From assembly GCA_035258565.1 (NCBI GenBank), contig DATFXF010000371.1:1-9776 (forward strand): DNA of 9,776 bases, read 5' to 3'. The position numbers and the translations under genes were made by a program. The notes beneath the pieces are model-generated. The model was given only the letters and a program-made list of their open reading frames with translations. It made no database searches and was not told where the DNA came from. This stretch comes from DATFXF01 sp035258565. GTDB taxonomy: Bacteria; Acidobacteriota; Terriglobia; Acidiferrales; UBA7541. The stretch's first letter is position 1. Each line of letters opens with the position of its first letter. Shown here in pieces: positions 1 to 6,205 of the stretch.

Positions 1-162
1 ATCGCCTACTGCCGCATTGGCGAGCGCAGCTCGCACACCTGGTTTGTGTTGAGATACCTGCTCGGTTACCCGAAGGTGCGCAACTACGACGGCTCGTGGA
101 CCGAATGGGGCAACCTGGTCGGCGCGCCGATCGAAAAGGAACTTGCCGCTGTGGCCCGGTAA
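1..162 (+). CDS. Thiosulfate sulfurtransferase (rhodanese), C-terminal fragment
   Basis: This is the last 53 codons of a gene whose 5' part lies outside the window. The frame is open from base 1 and ends in TAA at 160-162. The fragment carries the rhodanese active-site loop CRIGER followed by SSHTWF. The loop Cys (residue 4 of the fragment) is the expected persulfide-carrying nucleophile that takes sulfane sulfur from thiosulfate and passes it to an acceptor such as cyanide or a thiol. The downstream NYDGSWTEWGNLVGAPIE stretch is typical of the catalytic C-terminal domain in two-domain thiosulfate sulfurtransferases of the mycobacterial CysA2/CysA3 type. The family usually has about 280 residues with an inactive N-terminal rhodanese domain, so most of the protein is missing here. 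No signal or membrane segment is visible. The family call is firm; the physiological substrate is inferred from family membership only. Confidence 0.92.
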   Translation: MAYCRIGERSSHTWFVLRYLLGYPKVRNYDGSWTEWGNLVGAPIEKELAAVAR

Positions 163-184
163 GCCCGGGGAAATCAGGAAGCAG

Positions 185-237
185 GAAGCCCCCGCTCTTC
201 GCCATTCAAGCACGCGCGCAGCGGGGCTTTCTATTTC
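185..237 (+). terminator. Probable intrinsic terminator of the sulfurtransferase gene
   Basis: The left arm AAGCCCCCGCT (186-196) pairs with AGCGGGGCTT (220-229), with one bulged C and a loop of about 23 nt. The right arm runs into a T-rich tail (TTTCTATTTCT). It lies 23 bases after the TAA of the sulfurtransferase gene and before the convergent stop at 266. The large loop and interrupted T tract make it moderate in quality, and it reads best on the + strand. Confidence 0.55.
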
Positions 238-265
238 TGGGAGCCGTCGAGACGCTTGGCGAAAA

Positions 266-1195
266 TCAGGGGTCAGAGCGCGCTGGGGTTCCGCTCGAGA
301 GTTCGTGGCGCAGCGCAGCGAGGACCTCCTTAGCACGCCCCACGCGGCGATAGCGGTTCACGTGAATCCGCTGGTGCAGTTCGGCGCTGAAGAGGAACTT
401 GCGCCCTGAGAGATTGGAGTCGTAGAGCGTGGGCAGCCAGATGCCCGGCGCGACCTCCGTTTGTTCTAGTATAAAACGGCCGCCACGATACACCTTGCCT
501 ACGACGCCGCCGCCGAAGGAAATATCGCGGAAGATTTCTGCGTCTAGGCGCGCCAGTTGCGCGGCCGCCTCGTCCACCCAGACCGTCGCCCGCACATTCG
601 CGAAAAGGCTAGTGTTCCGCGACGTGGGCTTGTAGTCGGGGTTGGGCTCAAAATGGATCTTCGCCAGCACGCGGCCGTTGTATTTCTCGCGACCCAGCCA
701 GGTCAGGCGGTAGGCGTCGCGCAGGGCATTGATCATTTCTTCGCGATCCTGAGTCTTCTTGGCGTACTTCTCCGCCGCCTGTCTTTGCCGCGCTTGTCCC
801 CCGGGGCTCAAATCTACGGCGAGCGTCTGTTCGAGGGTTTGGAGTTGCCTACGGTAGAGCGCCGGATCGACCGCCCGGCCGTAGCTCTCGATTTCGATGC
901 GCGCCACGCCGGCACCCGTGGGAAGCACCCGAAAAGTATTGTCCTCGCTTAGGGAGGTGTCCTTCTCGTGGCGGCGGATCTGGCGGCGCTCTACGCGCTC
1001 GTATTCCTCGAGCGCAGCGTCGTCGCGGTGCTGGTTGGCGATCACGCGATCGATCAGTTCGCGAAACTCTTCAGGAGTGAGCGGGCGATCGTCTGGAGGA
1101 GCGCCCTGGGGCCAGGCCGCGCCGCCTATTGTGAGCGCCAGCGCGAAGACTGCTAGGCCCCGGGGTCGCCTCATCGCTGTGCGTTCGCGCGCCAT
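266..1195 (-). CDS. Exported protein with a possible outer-membrane-lipoprotein-sorting-like fold, function unknown
   Basis: The product is 309 residues from the ATG at 1195. It begins with a Sec-type signal peptide: a basic n-region with several Arg (1-12), a hydrophobic core (about 14-24) and a likely cleavage near residues 27-31. There is no lipobox Cys, and the protein contains no Cys at all. Residues 38-80 and 110-165 are charged and helical-looking. From about 172 to 285 it looks beta-rich, with alternating strands such as ATVWVDEAAAQLARL, KVYRGGRFILEQ and IWLPTLYDS. This resembles the half-barrel LolA/LppX-type exported proteins common as hypotheticals in Acidobacteria, so it probably acts in the periplasm or at the outer membrane. 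The longer frame starts at GTG 1204, but an AAGG-type ribosome site lies 8 nt before the ATG at 1195 and overlaps that GTG, so I prefer the ATG. It is divergent from adaA. Gene reality is well supported; the family call is tentative. Confidence 0.8.
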   Translation of the reverse strand: MARERTAMRRPRGLAVFALALTIGGAAWPQGAPPDDRPLTPEEFRELIDRVIANQHRDDAALEEYERVERRQIRRHEKDTSLSEDNTFRVLPTGAGVARIEIESYGRAVDPALYRRQLQTLEQTLAVDLSPGGQARQRQAAEKYAKKTQDREEMINALRDAYRLTWLGREKYNGRVLAKIHFEPNPDYKPTSRNTSLFANVRATVWVDEAAAQLARLDAEIFRDISFGGGVVGKVYRGGRFILEQTEVAPGIWLPTLYDSNLSGRKFLFSAELHQRIHVNRYRRVGRAKEVLAALRHELSSGTPARSDP

Positions 1196-1263
1196 GTTTG
1201 TCACACCTTTTTCTGATTCGCCCCCGACGCGCGCGGTTGCAATCCCCAGCTATTCTATCCGTT

Positions 1264-1279
1264 ATGCCAGGAAAGGCAT
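1264..1279. promoter_or_regulatory. Inverted repeat in the adaA divergent promoter region
   Basis: ATGCC-AGGAAA-GGCAT is a perfect 5-bp inverted repeat with a 6-base centre. It lies between the divergent starts at 1195 and 1369, about 90 bases upstream of adaA. Just beyond it, the - strand at 1283-1288 reads AGCGCA, which matches the second half of the E. coli Ada box (AAAGCGCA). No convincing sigma70 -35/-10 pair is visible nearby; TTGCAA at 1237 has only a poor -10 partner. It could be an operator or chance. Confidence 0.22.
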
Positions 1280-1368
1280 GCGTGCGCTGCGGCTGGAGCG
1301 GCGAAGTATGAAACCACGTCTTGCTTTCTCGCCAGCGCGGTGGGCCGAATTCCACGCACGCTTCTGCG

Positions 1369-2031
1369 ATGACAGATCCGCCCGCCTGCGGTACCTTAGT
1401 GGACGTGAAATGGACCACGCAGCAATTCGATCGGCTCTACCGCGGCTTCCAGCGCAGCAATCCGTCGCTCGACGGCCGCGTCTTGGTGGCGGTGAGGACG
1501 ACCGGCATTTATTGCCTGCCGTCGTGCCGCGCGCGCAAGCCGAAGCGCGAGAACGTTCGATTCTACCTCTCGCGTGACGCGGCCGAACGAGATGGCTTCC
1601 GGGCGTGCCGTCGCTGCCGCCCGGAAGTGCACGGCGGGAGTCGCGCACTGGAGCGGGCTGCCGTGCGCCGGTGGCTCGACGCGCTGGCCACGAGCGAATC
1701 TGGCATCGAGTTTCTGGCCCGAGCAAACGGCAGCAGCCCTTCGAGGCTGTATCGGATGTTTTACCGGCAGCTGGGCCACGGTCCGCGGCGGGCACGCGGC
1801 GAGGTGAGGCTGCGCCGCGCGTGCGAACTGCTCTACGCGAATCGCGCCAGCATCACTCGAGTGGCCTACGACGCGGGTTTCGGGAGTCTGGCGACGTTTT
1901 ACCGCTGGTTTCGGCGCGCGACCGGGCGCACGCCCACCGAATGGCGGCGGCTCGTCAGGCGGGCGCGCGGCCCGAGACCAGCGTTGGCGCTGAACCCGCA
2001 GGAAATTTCCACACTGGGGAGAAAAAGATGA
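1369..2031 (+). CDS. adaA: AdaA-type methylphosphotriester-DNA methyltransferase / AraC-family regulator
   Basis: The product is 220 residues from the ATG at 1369. Residues about 15-90 are the Ada zinc domain, which repairs methylphosphotriesters in the DNA backbone by irreversible self-methylation. The four zinc Cys are C49 and C53 in GIYCLPSC and C80 and C83 in ACRRC. Their spacing (4, 27, 3) equals that of C38, C42, C69 and C72 in E. coli Ada, so C49 is the expected methyl acceptor. Residues about 105-207 form an AraC-type double helix-turn-helix ending in VAYDAGFGSLATFYRWFRR and GRTPTEW. The O6-methylguanine domain of E. coli Ada is absent and is encoded by the next gene. This matches Bacillus subtilis AdaA, where methylation turns the protein into an activator of the alkylation response; that role is inferred here. 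No good ribosome site precedes 1369. An upstream TTG at 1321 and GTG codons at 1399 and 1405 are other possible starts. Confidence 0.9.
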   Translation: MTDPPACGTLVDVKWTTQQFDRLYRGFQRSNPSLDGRVLVAVRTTGIYCLPSCRARKPKRENVRFYLSRDAAERDGFRACRRCRPEVHGGSRALERAAVRRWLDALATSESGIEFLARANGSSPSRLYRMFYRQLGHGPRRARGEVRLRRACELLYANRASITRVAYDAGFGSLATFYRWFRRATGRTPTEWRRLVRRARGPRPALALNPQEISTLGRKR

Positions 2032-2576
2032 AGCCATTTGAGACCGAGGAAATTGCTTTCACCACGCTCCGGACGCCGATCGGACGTCTGCTGGTTATCG
2101 CTTCGCCGCGCGGCCTGCTGCGGATCAATTTTGCGGGCCGGGAGGATCGCCGCGGAAACTTACCCAAGGGCGTCCGCTCAACGCGGGCAAATCAAGAGGC
2201 GCGGCAGCACTTGGCTGCCGCGGTGCGCCAGCTGCGGGACTATTTTGCCGGCCGGCGCAGCACCTTCAACCTCCCCCTCGATCTGACGGGGACGCCCTAT
2301 CAGCTGCGTGTCTGGCGAGCCTTGCAGCATGTGCCCTTTGGCCGCACGCTCAGCTACGGCCAGCTGGCGACGCGGCTTGGCACACCGCGCTCCGCGCGCG
2401 CCGTCGGCCGAGCCTGCGCGACGAATCCGGTGCCGGTGGTCGTGCCCTGCCACCGCGTCGTGGGTGGAGATGGCGCGCTCCACGGCTACGACGGTGGGCT
2501 GTGGCGCAAGCAGCGATTGCTCGAACTCGAACTCGCCCTCCCGCACGAGAGCACGAACAAGCAGGCGCGCCGCTGA
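2028..2576 (+). CDS. adaB: O6-methylguanine-DNA methyltransferase (AdaB/Ogt type)
   Basis: The product is 182 residues, the usual size for stand-alone Ogt/AdaB proteins. It removes methyl groups from O6-methylguanine in DNA by transferring them to its own Cys. The active-site motif PCHRV has nucleophile C141. Upstream is the DNA-binding helix-turn-helix with the arginine finger R124 in SARAVGRACATNP and the Asn hinge at N133. Residues about 88-182 form the conserved catalytic domain, from TPYQLRVWRALQHVPFG to GYDGGLWRKQRLLELE. Residues 1-85 are the less conserved ribonuclease-H-like N-terminal domain. The start ATG at 2028 overlaps the TGA of adaA (ATGA, 4 bases) and has a GGGGAG ribosome site about 6 bases upstream inside adaA. 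This implies one transcript and coupled translation. Together the two genes supply what one Ada protein does in E. coli. Confidence 0.95.
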   Translation: MKPFETEEIAFTTLRTPIGRLLVIASPRGLLRINFAGREDRRGNLPKGVRSTRANQEARQHLAAAVRQLRDYFAGRRSTFNLPLDLTGTPYQLRVWRALQHVPFGRTLSYGQLATRLGTPRSARAVGRACATNPVPVVVPCHRVVGGDGALHGYDGGLWRKQRLLELELALPHESTNKQARR

Positions 2577-2615
2577 CGCCGCCCACGGCTCAAAGCGGAA
2601 AACGAGCGAGGGGAA

Positions 2616-2643
2616 CGCGGGGAATCCAGGTGGGTTCCCCGCG
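2616..2643. terminator. Strong hairpin between convergent adaB and the DinB-like gene
   Basis: CGCGGGGAATCC (2616-2627) pairs with GGGTTCCCCGCG (2632-2643). This gives a 12-bp stem with one T-G wobble and an AGGT tetraloop. It lies 40 bases after the adaB stop and 15 bases before the stop of the - strand gene. On the + strand it is followed by ATGCTTTT; on the - strand a CGTTTTCC run follows at some distance. It is probably a shared bidirectional terminator, better for the + strand, though neither T tract is long. Confidence 0.7.
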
Positions 2644-2658
2644 ATGCTTTTGGGGCGA

Positions 2659-3249
2659 TTAGTGCTTCTGCGGGTGCTGCTGCGCCTGGCGCGCGGCGGT
2701 CCACGGCGGAACCACTCCATTCGTGCGCGCGTAGGCGATGGTCAGCCCAAAGTGCTCGTGCTGGTGCGTGCCCAAAACATAGAGTACGTTGCGAACCGTG
2801 GTCTCCTGCCCGAAAAGCTTCGCGGGCTTGTCCAGGTCTTGATCCGAGGTATTCAGCACCGCCTGCCGCACGTGATCGAAAGACTGCTTCAGGATTTCGA
2901 CCACCTTGGCCTTATCGGTCGTGGACTTCTCGAGCGTGCGGAGGTCCATTCCGGCGGGCGGCTGAATTCCCATGCCACGCAGCAGGCCATAGTTGCCGCC
3001 GGCAATGTGCAGGTAGATTTCGCTGATCGAGCGCGCCCCCTCCGGCCGCCAGGTATATTTCTCAGCGGGTATGGCCTGGGCCAGGCTGACCGCTTTCTCG
3101 GCCATATCGTTCCAGTCGGCCAGAAAATCGGCGCGGAACCCGCTGGTGGGTGCCGCCGGCGCTTGCGGAGCTGCGCTCTGCGCGCCGGCCGCCGTTAAGC
3201 CACTGAGCAGCAGAGCGAGCATGAGTGCGTTAGTCAGGCTTCTCTTCAT
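2659..3249 (-). CDS. Exported DinB-fold (DinB/YfiT-like) protein
   Basis: The product is 196 residues. Residues 1-23 are a signal peptide (MKRSLTNALMLALLLSGLTA then AGAQ), followed by an Ala/Pro-rich stretch (25-35). Residues about 38-175 fit the DinB four-helix-bundle family of putative metal-dependent enzymes. H81 in SEIYLHIAGGN and the pair H162/H166 in THQHEHFG occupy the usual places of the three-His metal site, and H164 is an extra His. WRPEGARSISEIYLH and VLGTHQHEH are typical family signatures. Cytoplasmic relatives include thiol transferases, but exported versions like this one are mostly uncharacterised, so substrate and reaction are unknown. The start ATG at 3249 is chosen over an in-frame start at 3291 because a full GGAGG lies 7 nt upstream and because the signal peptide then begins properly. 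It is divergent from the permease operon and convergent with adaB. Confidence 0.88.
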   Translation of the reverse strand: MKRSLTNALMLALLLSGLTAAGAQSAAPQAPAAPTSGFRADFLADWNDMAEKAVSLAQAIPAEKYTWRPEGARSISEIYLHIAGGNYGLLRGMGIQPPAGMDLRTLEKSTTDKAKVVEILKQSFDHVRQAVLNTSDQDLDKPAKLFGQETTVRNVLYVLGTHQHEHFGLTIAYARTNGVVPPWTAARQAQQHPQKH

Positions 3250-3338
3250 TGCCGTCCTCCTCTCCGCTGCCTGCCTCGTCGGTCTGAGCACCTCAGGAGC
3301 AGGGCGGCGGTGGTTGTCCCTGGTTCTGGGACCGCAGC

Positions 3339-3389
3339 GGTGGCCACCTTATCCCAAAGCGGTACCGCACACAACCCCACCGGTGTGGG
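3339..3389. promoter_or_regulatory. Cluster of three palindromes in the divergent DinB/permease control region
   Basis: GGTGGCCACC (3339-3348) and GCGGTACCGC (3359-3368) are perfect 10-bp palindromes. CCCACCGGTGTGG with flanks (3375-3388) is palindromic with one mismatched pair. Their centres are 20 and 18 bases apart, about two helical turns each, so all would lie on one DNA face. They sit between the divergent starts at 3249 and 3477, where regulator sites would be expected. The three sequences are not copies of one motif, and GC-rich DNA yields short palindromes by chance. No convincing sigma70 promoter was found in either direction. Confidence 0.25.
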
Positions 3390-3476
3390 CTTGAAGATCG
3401 ACCGGGTCTGTGCTGATTGCCGAAACCTGCAAGGCCCCTATTTCGTACTACACTAGGGTCTCCCCCGGCTGAGGAG

Positions 3477-4727
3477 ATGATCAAGGACGCCAAGTCGGCC
3501 AGCGTGGCGCTGGGTGAAACCATGCGCATGGCGCTCGACACCCTGCGTGCCCATAAGCTGCGCAGCTTCCTAACTCTACTGGGGGTCATCCTGGCCGTGG
3601 CCACGCTCGTAGCGGTGGTCTCGGTTGTAGAGGGCCTCAACCGCTATGTCTCCGACCGCGTCGCCAACCTGGGTGCCAATGTCTTCCTGTTGGACCGCTT
3701 CGGCATCATCACCAGCTTCGAGGACTTTGTGAAAGCACAGCGCCGCCCTGTGCTGACCCCAGAGGACTATGAAGGGCTGAAAGACCGCTTGCAACTGGCC
3801 CAGCAAGTCGCCGCGCTTGATGGCACGGATCTCGACGTGCGCTACGGCAATGAGCTTTTTGAAAACGCCCGTGTGCAGGGCGTGACGCCCAACTTCGCCG
3901 AGGTGCGCAGCCTGGGCGTGGCCGCCGGCCGCTTCCTGACCGAGGCGGACGACCTCCATCGTTCGCCGGTTTGCTTCCTCGGCAACGACCTGGTGGAAAA
4001 GTTCTTCCCCCACGTGGACCCCATCGGAAAATCCATCCGCGCGGGCACCCACGTCTTCGAGGTCGTGGGCGTGGCCACACCGGTCGGCAGCATCTTTGGA
4101 GTGACGCAGGACAACTTCGTACTCGTCCCGTTCGGCACCTTTGAGAAGACCTGGCACACCCCGCGTAGCTCGCTCACGATTTTCGTGCAGGCACACGGTG
4201 CGGAATTAATGGAGGCTGCGCAGGATGAGGCGCGTCTGGTGATGCGCGCCCGGCGCCATGTGCCCTATGACGCGTCCGACAATTTCGGCATCATTGCGCC
4301 AAGCTCAATCACGGGCCTGTGGCAGGAGCTCACCGGCAACATCTTCGCGCTCGCGGTCTGGCTGACGGCAGTGTTTTTGGTCGTGGGCGGGGTGGTGATC
4401 ATGAACATCATGCTGGCCAGCGTCACCGAACGCACGCGTGAGATCGGCATTCGCAAGTCGCTTGGCGCGCGCCGCAGGCACATCATCATGCAGTTCCTGG
4501 TAGAGGCAGCGGCTCTGGCCGCCCTGGGAGGATTCGTGGGCATCTTGCTGGCGCTGGGGATCGAGCAGGTCGTTCGCGCGCTCACGCCCATGCCCATCTC
4601 CACCCCGGCGCGAGCCATCATCCTTGGTTTGCTGCTTTCGACCAGCGTGGGGTTGTTCTTCGGCATTTATCCCGCAGTGCGGGCGTCGCGGCTGGACCCC
4701 ATCGAGGCCCTGCGCACGGAAGTCTAG
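3477..4727 (+). CDS. MacB/FtsX-family ABC transporter permease, first of a tandem pair
   Basis: The product is 416 residues. TM1 (about 31-52) follows the conserved DTLRAHKLRSFLT entry segment. A large extracytoplasmic MacB core-type domain (about 55-285) comes next, then the FtsX permease domain with three helices (about 289-312, 340-365, 380-402). The cytoplasmic loop SVTERTREIGIRKSLGAR after TM2 and the C-terminal RASRLDPIEALRTE are hallmark motifs; the loop contacts the ATPase in this superfamily. The protein has no Walker A or other ATPase domain, so unlike MacB it must borrow an ATPase. Such systems drive mechanotransmission or efflux across the envelope; the substrate cannot be told. 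ATG 3477 abuts a GAGGAG that is too close for an ideal ribosome site. An in-frame TTG at 3417 and ATG at 3522 are alternatives. It is 13 bases from its paralogue, so they are probably cotranscribed. Confidence 0.9.
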   Translation: MIKDAKSASVALGETMRMALDTLRAHKLRSFLTLLGVILAVATLVAVVSVVEGLNRYVSDRVANLGANVFLLDRFGIITSFEDFVKAQRRPVLTPEDYEGLKDRLQLAQQVAALDGTDLDVRYGNELFENARVQGVTPNFAEVRSLGVAAGRFLTEADDLHRSPVCFLGNDLVEKFFPHVDPIGKSIRAGTHVFEVVGVATPVGSIFGVTQDNFVLVPFGTFEKTWHTPRSSLTIFVQAHGAELMEAAQDEARLVMRARRHVPYDASDNFGIIAPSSITGLWQELTGNIFALAVWLTAVFLVVGGVVIMNIMLASVTERTREIGIRKSLGARRRHIIMQFLVEAAALAALGGFVGILLALGIEQVVRALTPMPISTPARAIILGLLLSTSVGLFFGIYPAVRASRLDPIEALRTEV

Positions 4728-4740
4728 CGGAGGAGAGACC

Positions 4741-5979
4741 ATGGCCCAGGATTATCGCGAGAACGTGATCTTGGCGATGGATACCCTCCGCGCGCACAAG
4801 TTGCGCAGCTTCCTCACGGTGCTAGGCGTGGTGATGGGCGTGGCCGTATTGATGCTCGTGGCCGCGCTGCTGAGCGGTTTCGATCAGAATGTCACCTCGG
4901 CCATCACGGGATATGGGGTGGACACCGCTTTCATCAGCCGGTTTCAGGTCGGACCGCTCACGGGCAGACCTCGTCCCAAGGAAGAGCGAGAGCGCAAGCC
5001 GCTCACCCTCGAGGACGGGCAAGCGATCCTGGAATCATGTCCCACGGTGAAAAATCTCACCGTGTGGATCGCCCAATGGGAACAGCCGCACCAAGTTCGC
5101 TACCAGCGGAATGAGGTGACGGGCATCGATTTCCGCGGCGCCTTCTCTACCTTTCCCTTGGTCTACGCGAACGCAACCATGAGGAAGGGCCGGTTCTTCA
5201 CCGAGGCAGAAAATCTGCATCGCGAAAAGGTGGTGGTGATCGGTGAAAACGTGGCTGACGCGCTCTTCCCGAACCTGTACCCCATCGGCAAGGACATCCT
5301 GGTGGATGGCTCGACCTTTCGGGTGGTCGGGGTCATTGAAAAAGCGAAGACCTTTAGCGCGAGCGACGAGGACCGCCGGGTCATCATCCCCTACTACTCC
5401 TTCCGCAAGATCTATCCGGCTGCCTACGAGCAGAACATCCGCATCCAGGCCCAGCAAGGGCAGCTCGAACGGGCCGTGGATGAGGCGCGCGAAGTCCTGC
5501 GCCGACGTCGCAACGTGGGCTATACCAAGCCGGACAACTTCTCGATCCAGACCTCCCAGCAGGCGGTCGAGCAGTTTCACGCCATCGTCGGCATGGTGGC
5601 GCTGGCCATGGTCGTGCTCAGCTCGATCGGTCTGCTGATTGGGGGCGTGGGCGTGATGAATATCATGCTCGTGAGCGTCACCGAGCGCACGCGCGAGATC
5701 GGCGTGCGCAAGGCCATTGGCGCACGCAGCCGCGATATCACCTGGCAGTTTCTCTTCGAGGCCATGGCCCTGACCGGCTCCGGGGGCGTGATCGGCATCC
5801 TGCTGACGAGCGGGCTGGTCCTGCTCATCCGGCGCATGACGGAGATGAATGCGACCGTCCCGTTCTGGGCCATTCTCGTCGGACTGGCTGTTTCTGTGAC
5901 GGTCGGATTGATCTTTGGCGTCTGGCCCGCGGTGAAAGCGGCCAAGCTCGACCCGGTCGAGGCCCTGCGCTACGAGTAA
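4741..5979 (+). CDS. MacB/FtsX-family ABC transporter permease, second of a tandem pair
   Basis: The product is 412 residues with the same architecture as the preceding gene. TM1 is about 26-48, the MacB core-like extracytoplasmic domain about 50-278, and three more TM helices about 283-308, 337-362 and 376-398. It shares DTLRAHKLRSFLT near the N terminus, SVTERTREIG.RK.IGAR after TM2 and KAAKLDPVEALRYE at the end, so the two are paralogues that probably arose by tandem duplication. They likely form a heterodimeric permease. The start ATG 4741 has a strong GGAGGAG ribosome site 6 bases upstream, so the longer open frame reaching back to 4624 is not used. No ATPase or membrane-fusion protein follows: the next 569 bases are non-coding and then nrdJ starts. 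The ATPase must come from elsewhere in the genome. Substrate unknown. Confidence 0.92.
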   Translation: MAQDYRENVILAMDTLRAHKLRSFLTVLGVVMGVAVLMLVAALLSGFDQNVTSAITGYGVDTAFISRFQVGPLTGRPRPKEERERKPLTLEDGQAILESCPTVKNLTVWIAQWEQPHQVRYQRNEVTGIDFRGAFSTFPLVYANATMRKGRFFTEAENLHREKVVVIGENVADALFPNLYPIGKDILVDGSTFRVVGVIEKAKTFSASDEDRRVIIPYYSFRKIYPAAYEQNIRIQAQQGQLERAVDEAREVLRRRRNVGYTKPDNFSIQTSQQAVEQFHAIVGMVALAMVVLSSIGLLIGGVGVMNIMLVSVTERTREIGVRKAIGARSRDITWQFLFEAMALTGSGGVIGILLTSGLVLLIRRMTEMNATVPFWAILVGLAVSVTVGLIFGVWPAVKAAKLDPVEALRYE

Positions 5980-5996
5980 ACAAGCCCCGCCATCGC

Positions 5997-6138
5997 TGTG
6001 CACACCGCCGCGGCATCCTTCTCCACATCCGTTTGACGGTGCGGCCTTAGCCACGACCAAAGCTGTGTGGCGGACGAAGGGGTTCTTGTGCACCTCGGAA
6101 CAGTTGCGCTATGGGTAGACGGTTTGCGCAGGTGCACC
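5997..6138. repeat. Three GTGCAC-centred palindromes upstream of the nrdJ promoter
   Basis: TGTGCACA (5997-6004), TGTGCACC (6087-6094) and GGTGCACC (6131-6138) are near-identical 8-base sites in a 142-base non-coding stretch. The last two also form a perfect 8-bp inverted repeat, GTGCACCT (6088-6095) with AGGTGCAC (6130-6137). Inside it, GCGC (6106-6109) can pair with GCGC (6126-6129), so the RNA could fold into a long hairpin. It may be a regulator-binding cluster for the promoter at 6172, or the end structure of the permease transcript. No T tract follows directly, so it is not a typical intrinsic terminator. Nothing else recognisable, and no gene, is seen between 5980 and 6156. Confidence 0.4.
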
Positions 6139-6171
6139 GGCACATTTTGTACTTCTAGCGCTGTTTTTTTC

Positions 6172-6199
6172 TTGACAACTTTTCTACAGCTCTTATACT
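6172..6199 (+). promoter_or_regulatory. Near-consensus sigma70 promoter for nrdJ
   Basis: TTGACA (6172-6177, perfect -35) and TATACT (6194-6199, five of six -10 matches) are separated by 16 bases. A T-rich block (seven T at 6164-6170) lies immediately upstream. Transcription would begin near 6206, leaving a leader of about 340 nt before the nrdJ ATG at 6549. An imperfect inverted repeat flanks the -35: AGCGCTGT (6157-6164) and ACAGCTCT (6186-6193), seven of eight complementary with 21 bases between, overlapping the spacer. It may be an operator. This is the best promoter in the window. Confidence 0.75.
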
Positions 6200-6205
6200 C
6201 GCCGC

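Noticed and set aside
1605..2027. Upstream extension of the adaB frame
   Set aside because: The frame stays open far into adaA, but the sequence before 2028 is Arg-rich out-of-frame adaA. Family alignment, the ribosome site and the ATGA overlap fix the start at 2028.
1396..2037. Open frames on the - strand across adaA
   Set aside because: They are shadows of adaA, whose + strand product has full domain and motif support.
3417..3455. Sigma70-like promoter TTGCCG with TACACT before the permease operon
   Set aside because: The spacing between the two hexamers is about 26 bases, too long for a working promoter.
4624..4740. Upstream extension of the second permease
   Set aside because: It overlaps the end of the first permease out of frame, and a strong GGAGGAG ribosome site marks ATG 4741.
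5035..6093. 352-codon open frame on the - strand over the second permease
   Set aside because: It mirrors the permease gene, is His/Asp-rich and repetitive in composition, and has no family resemblance.
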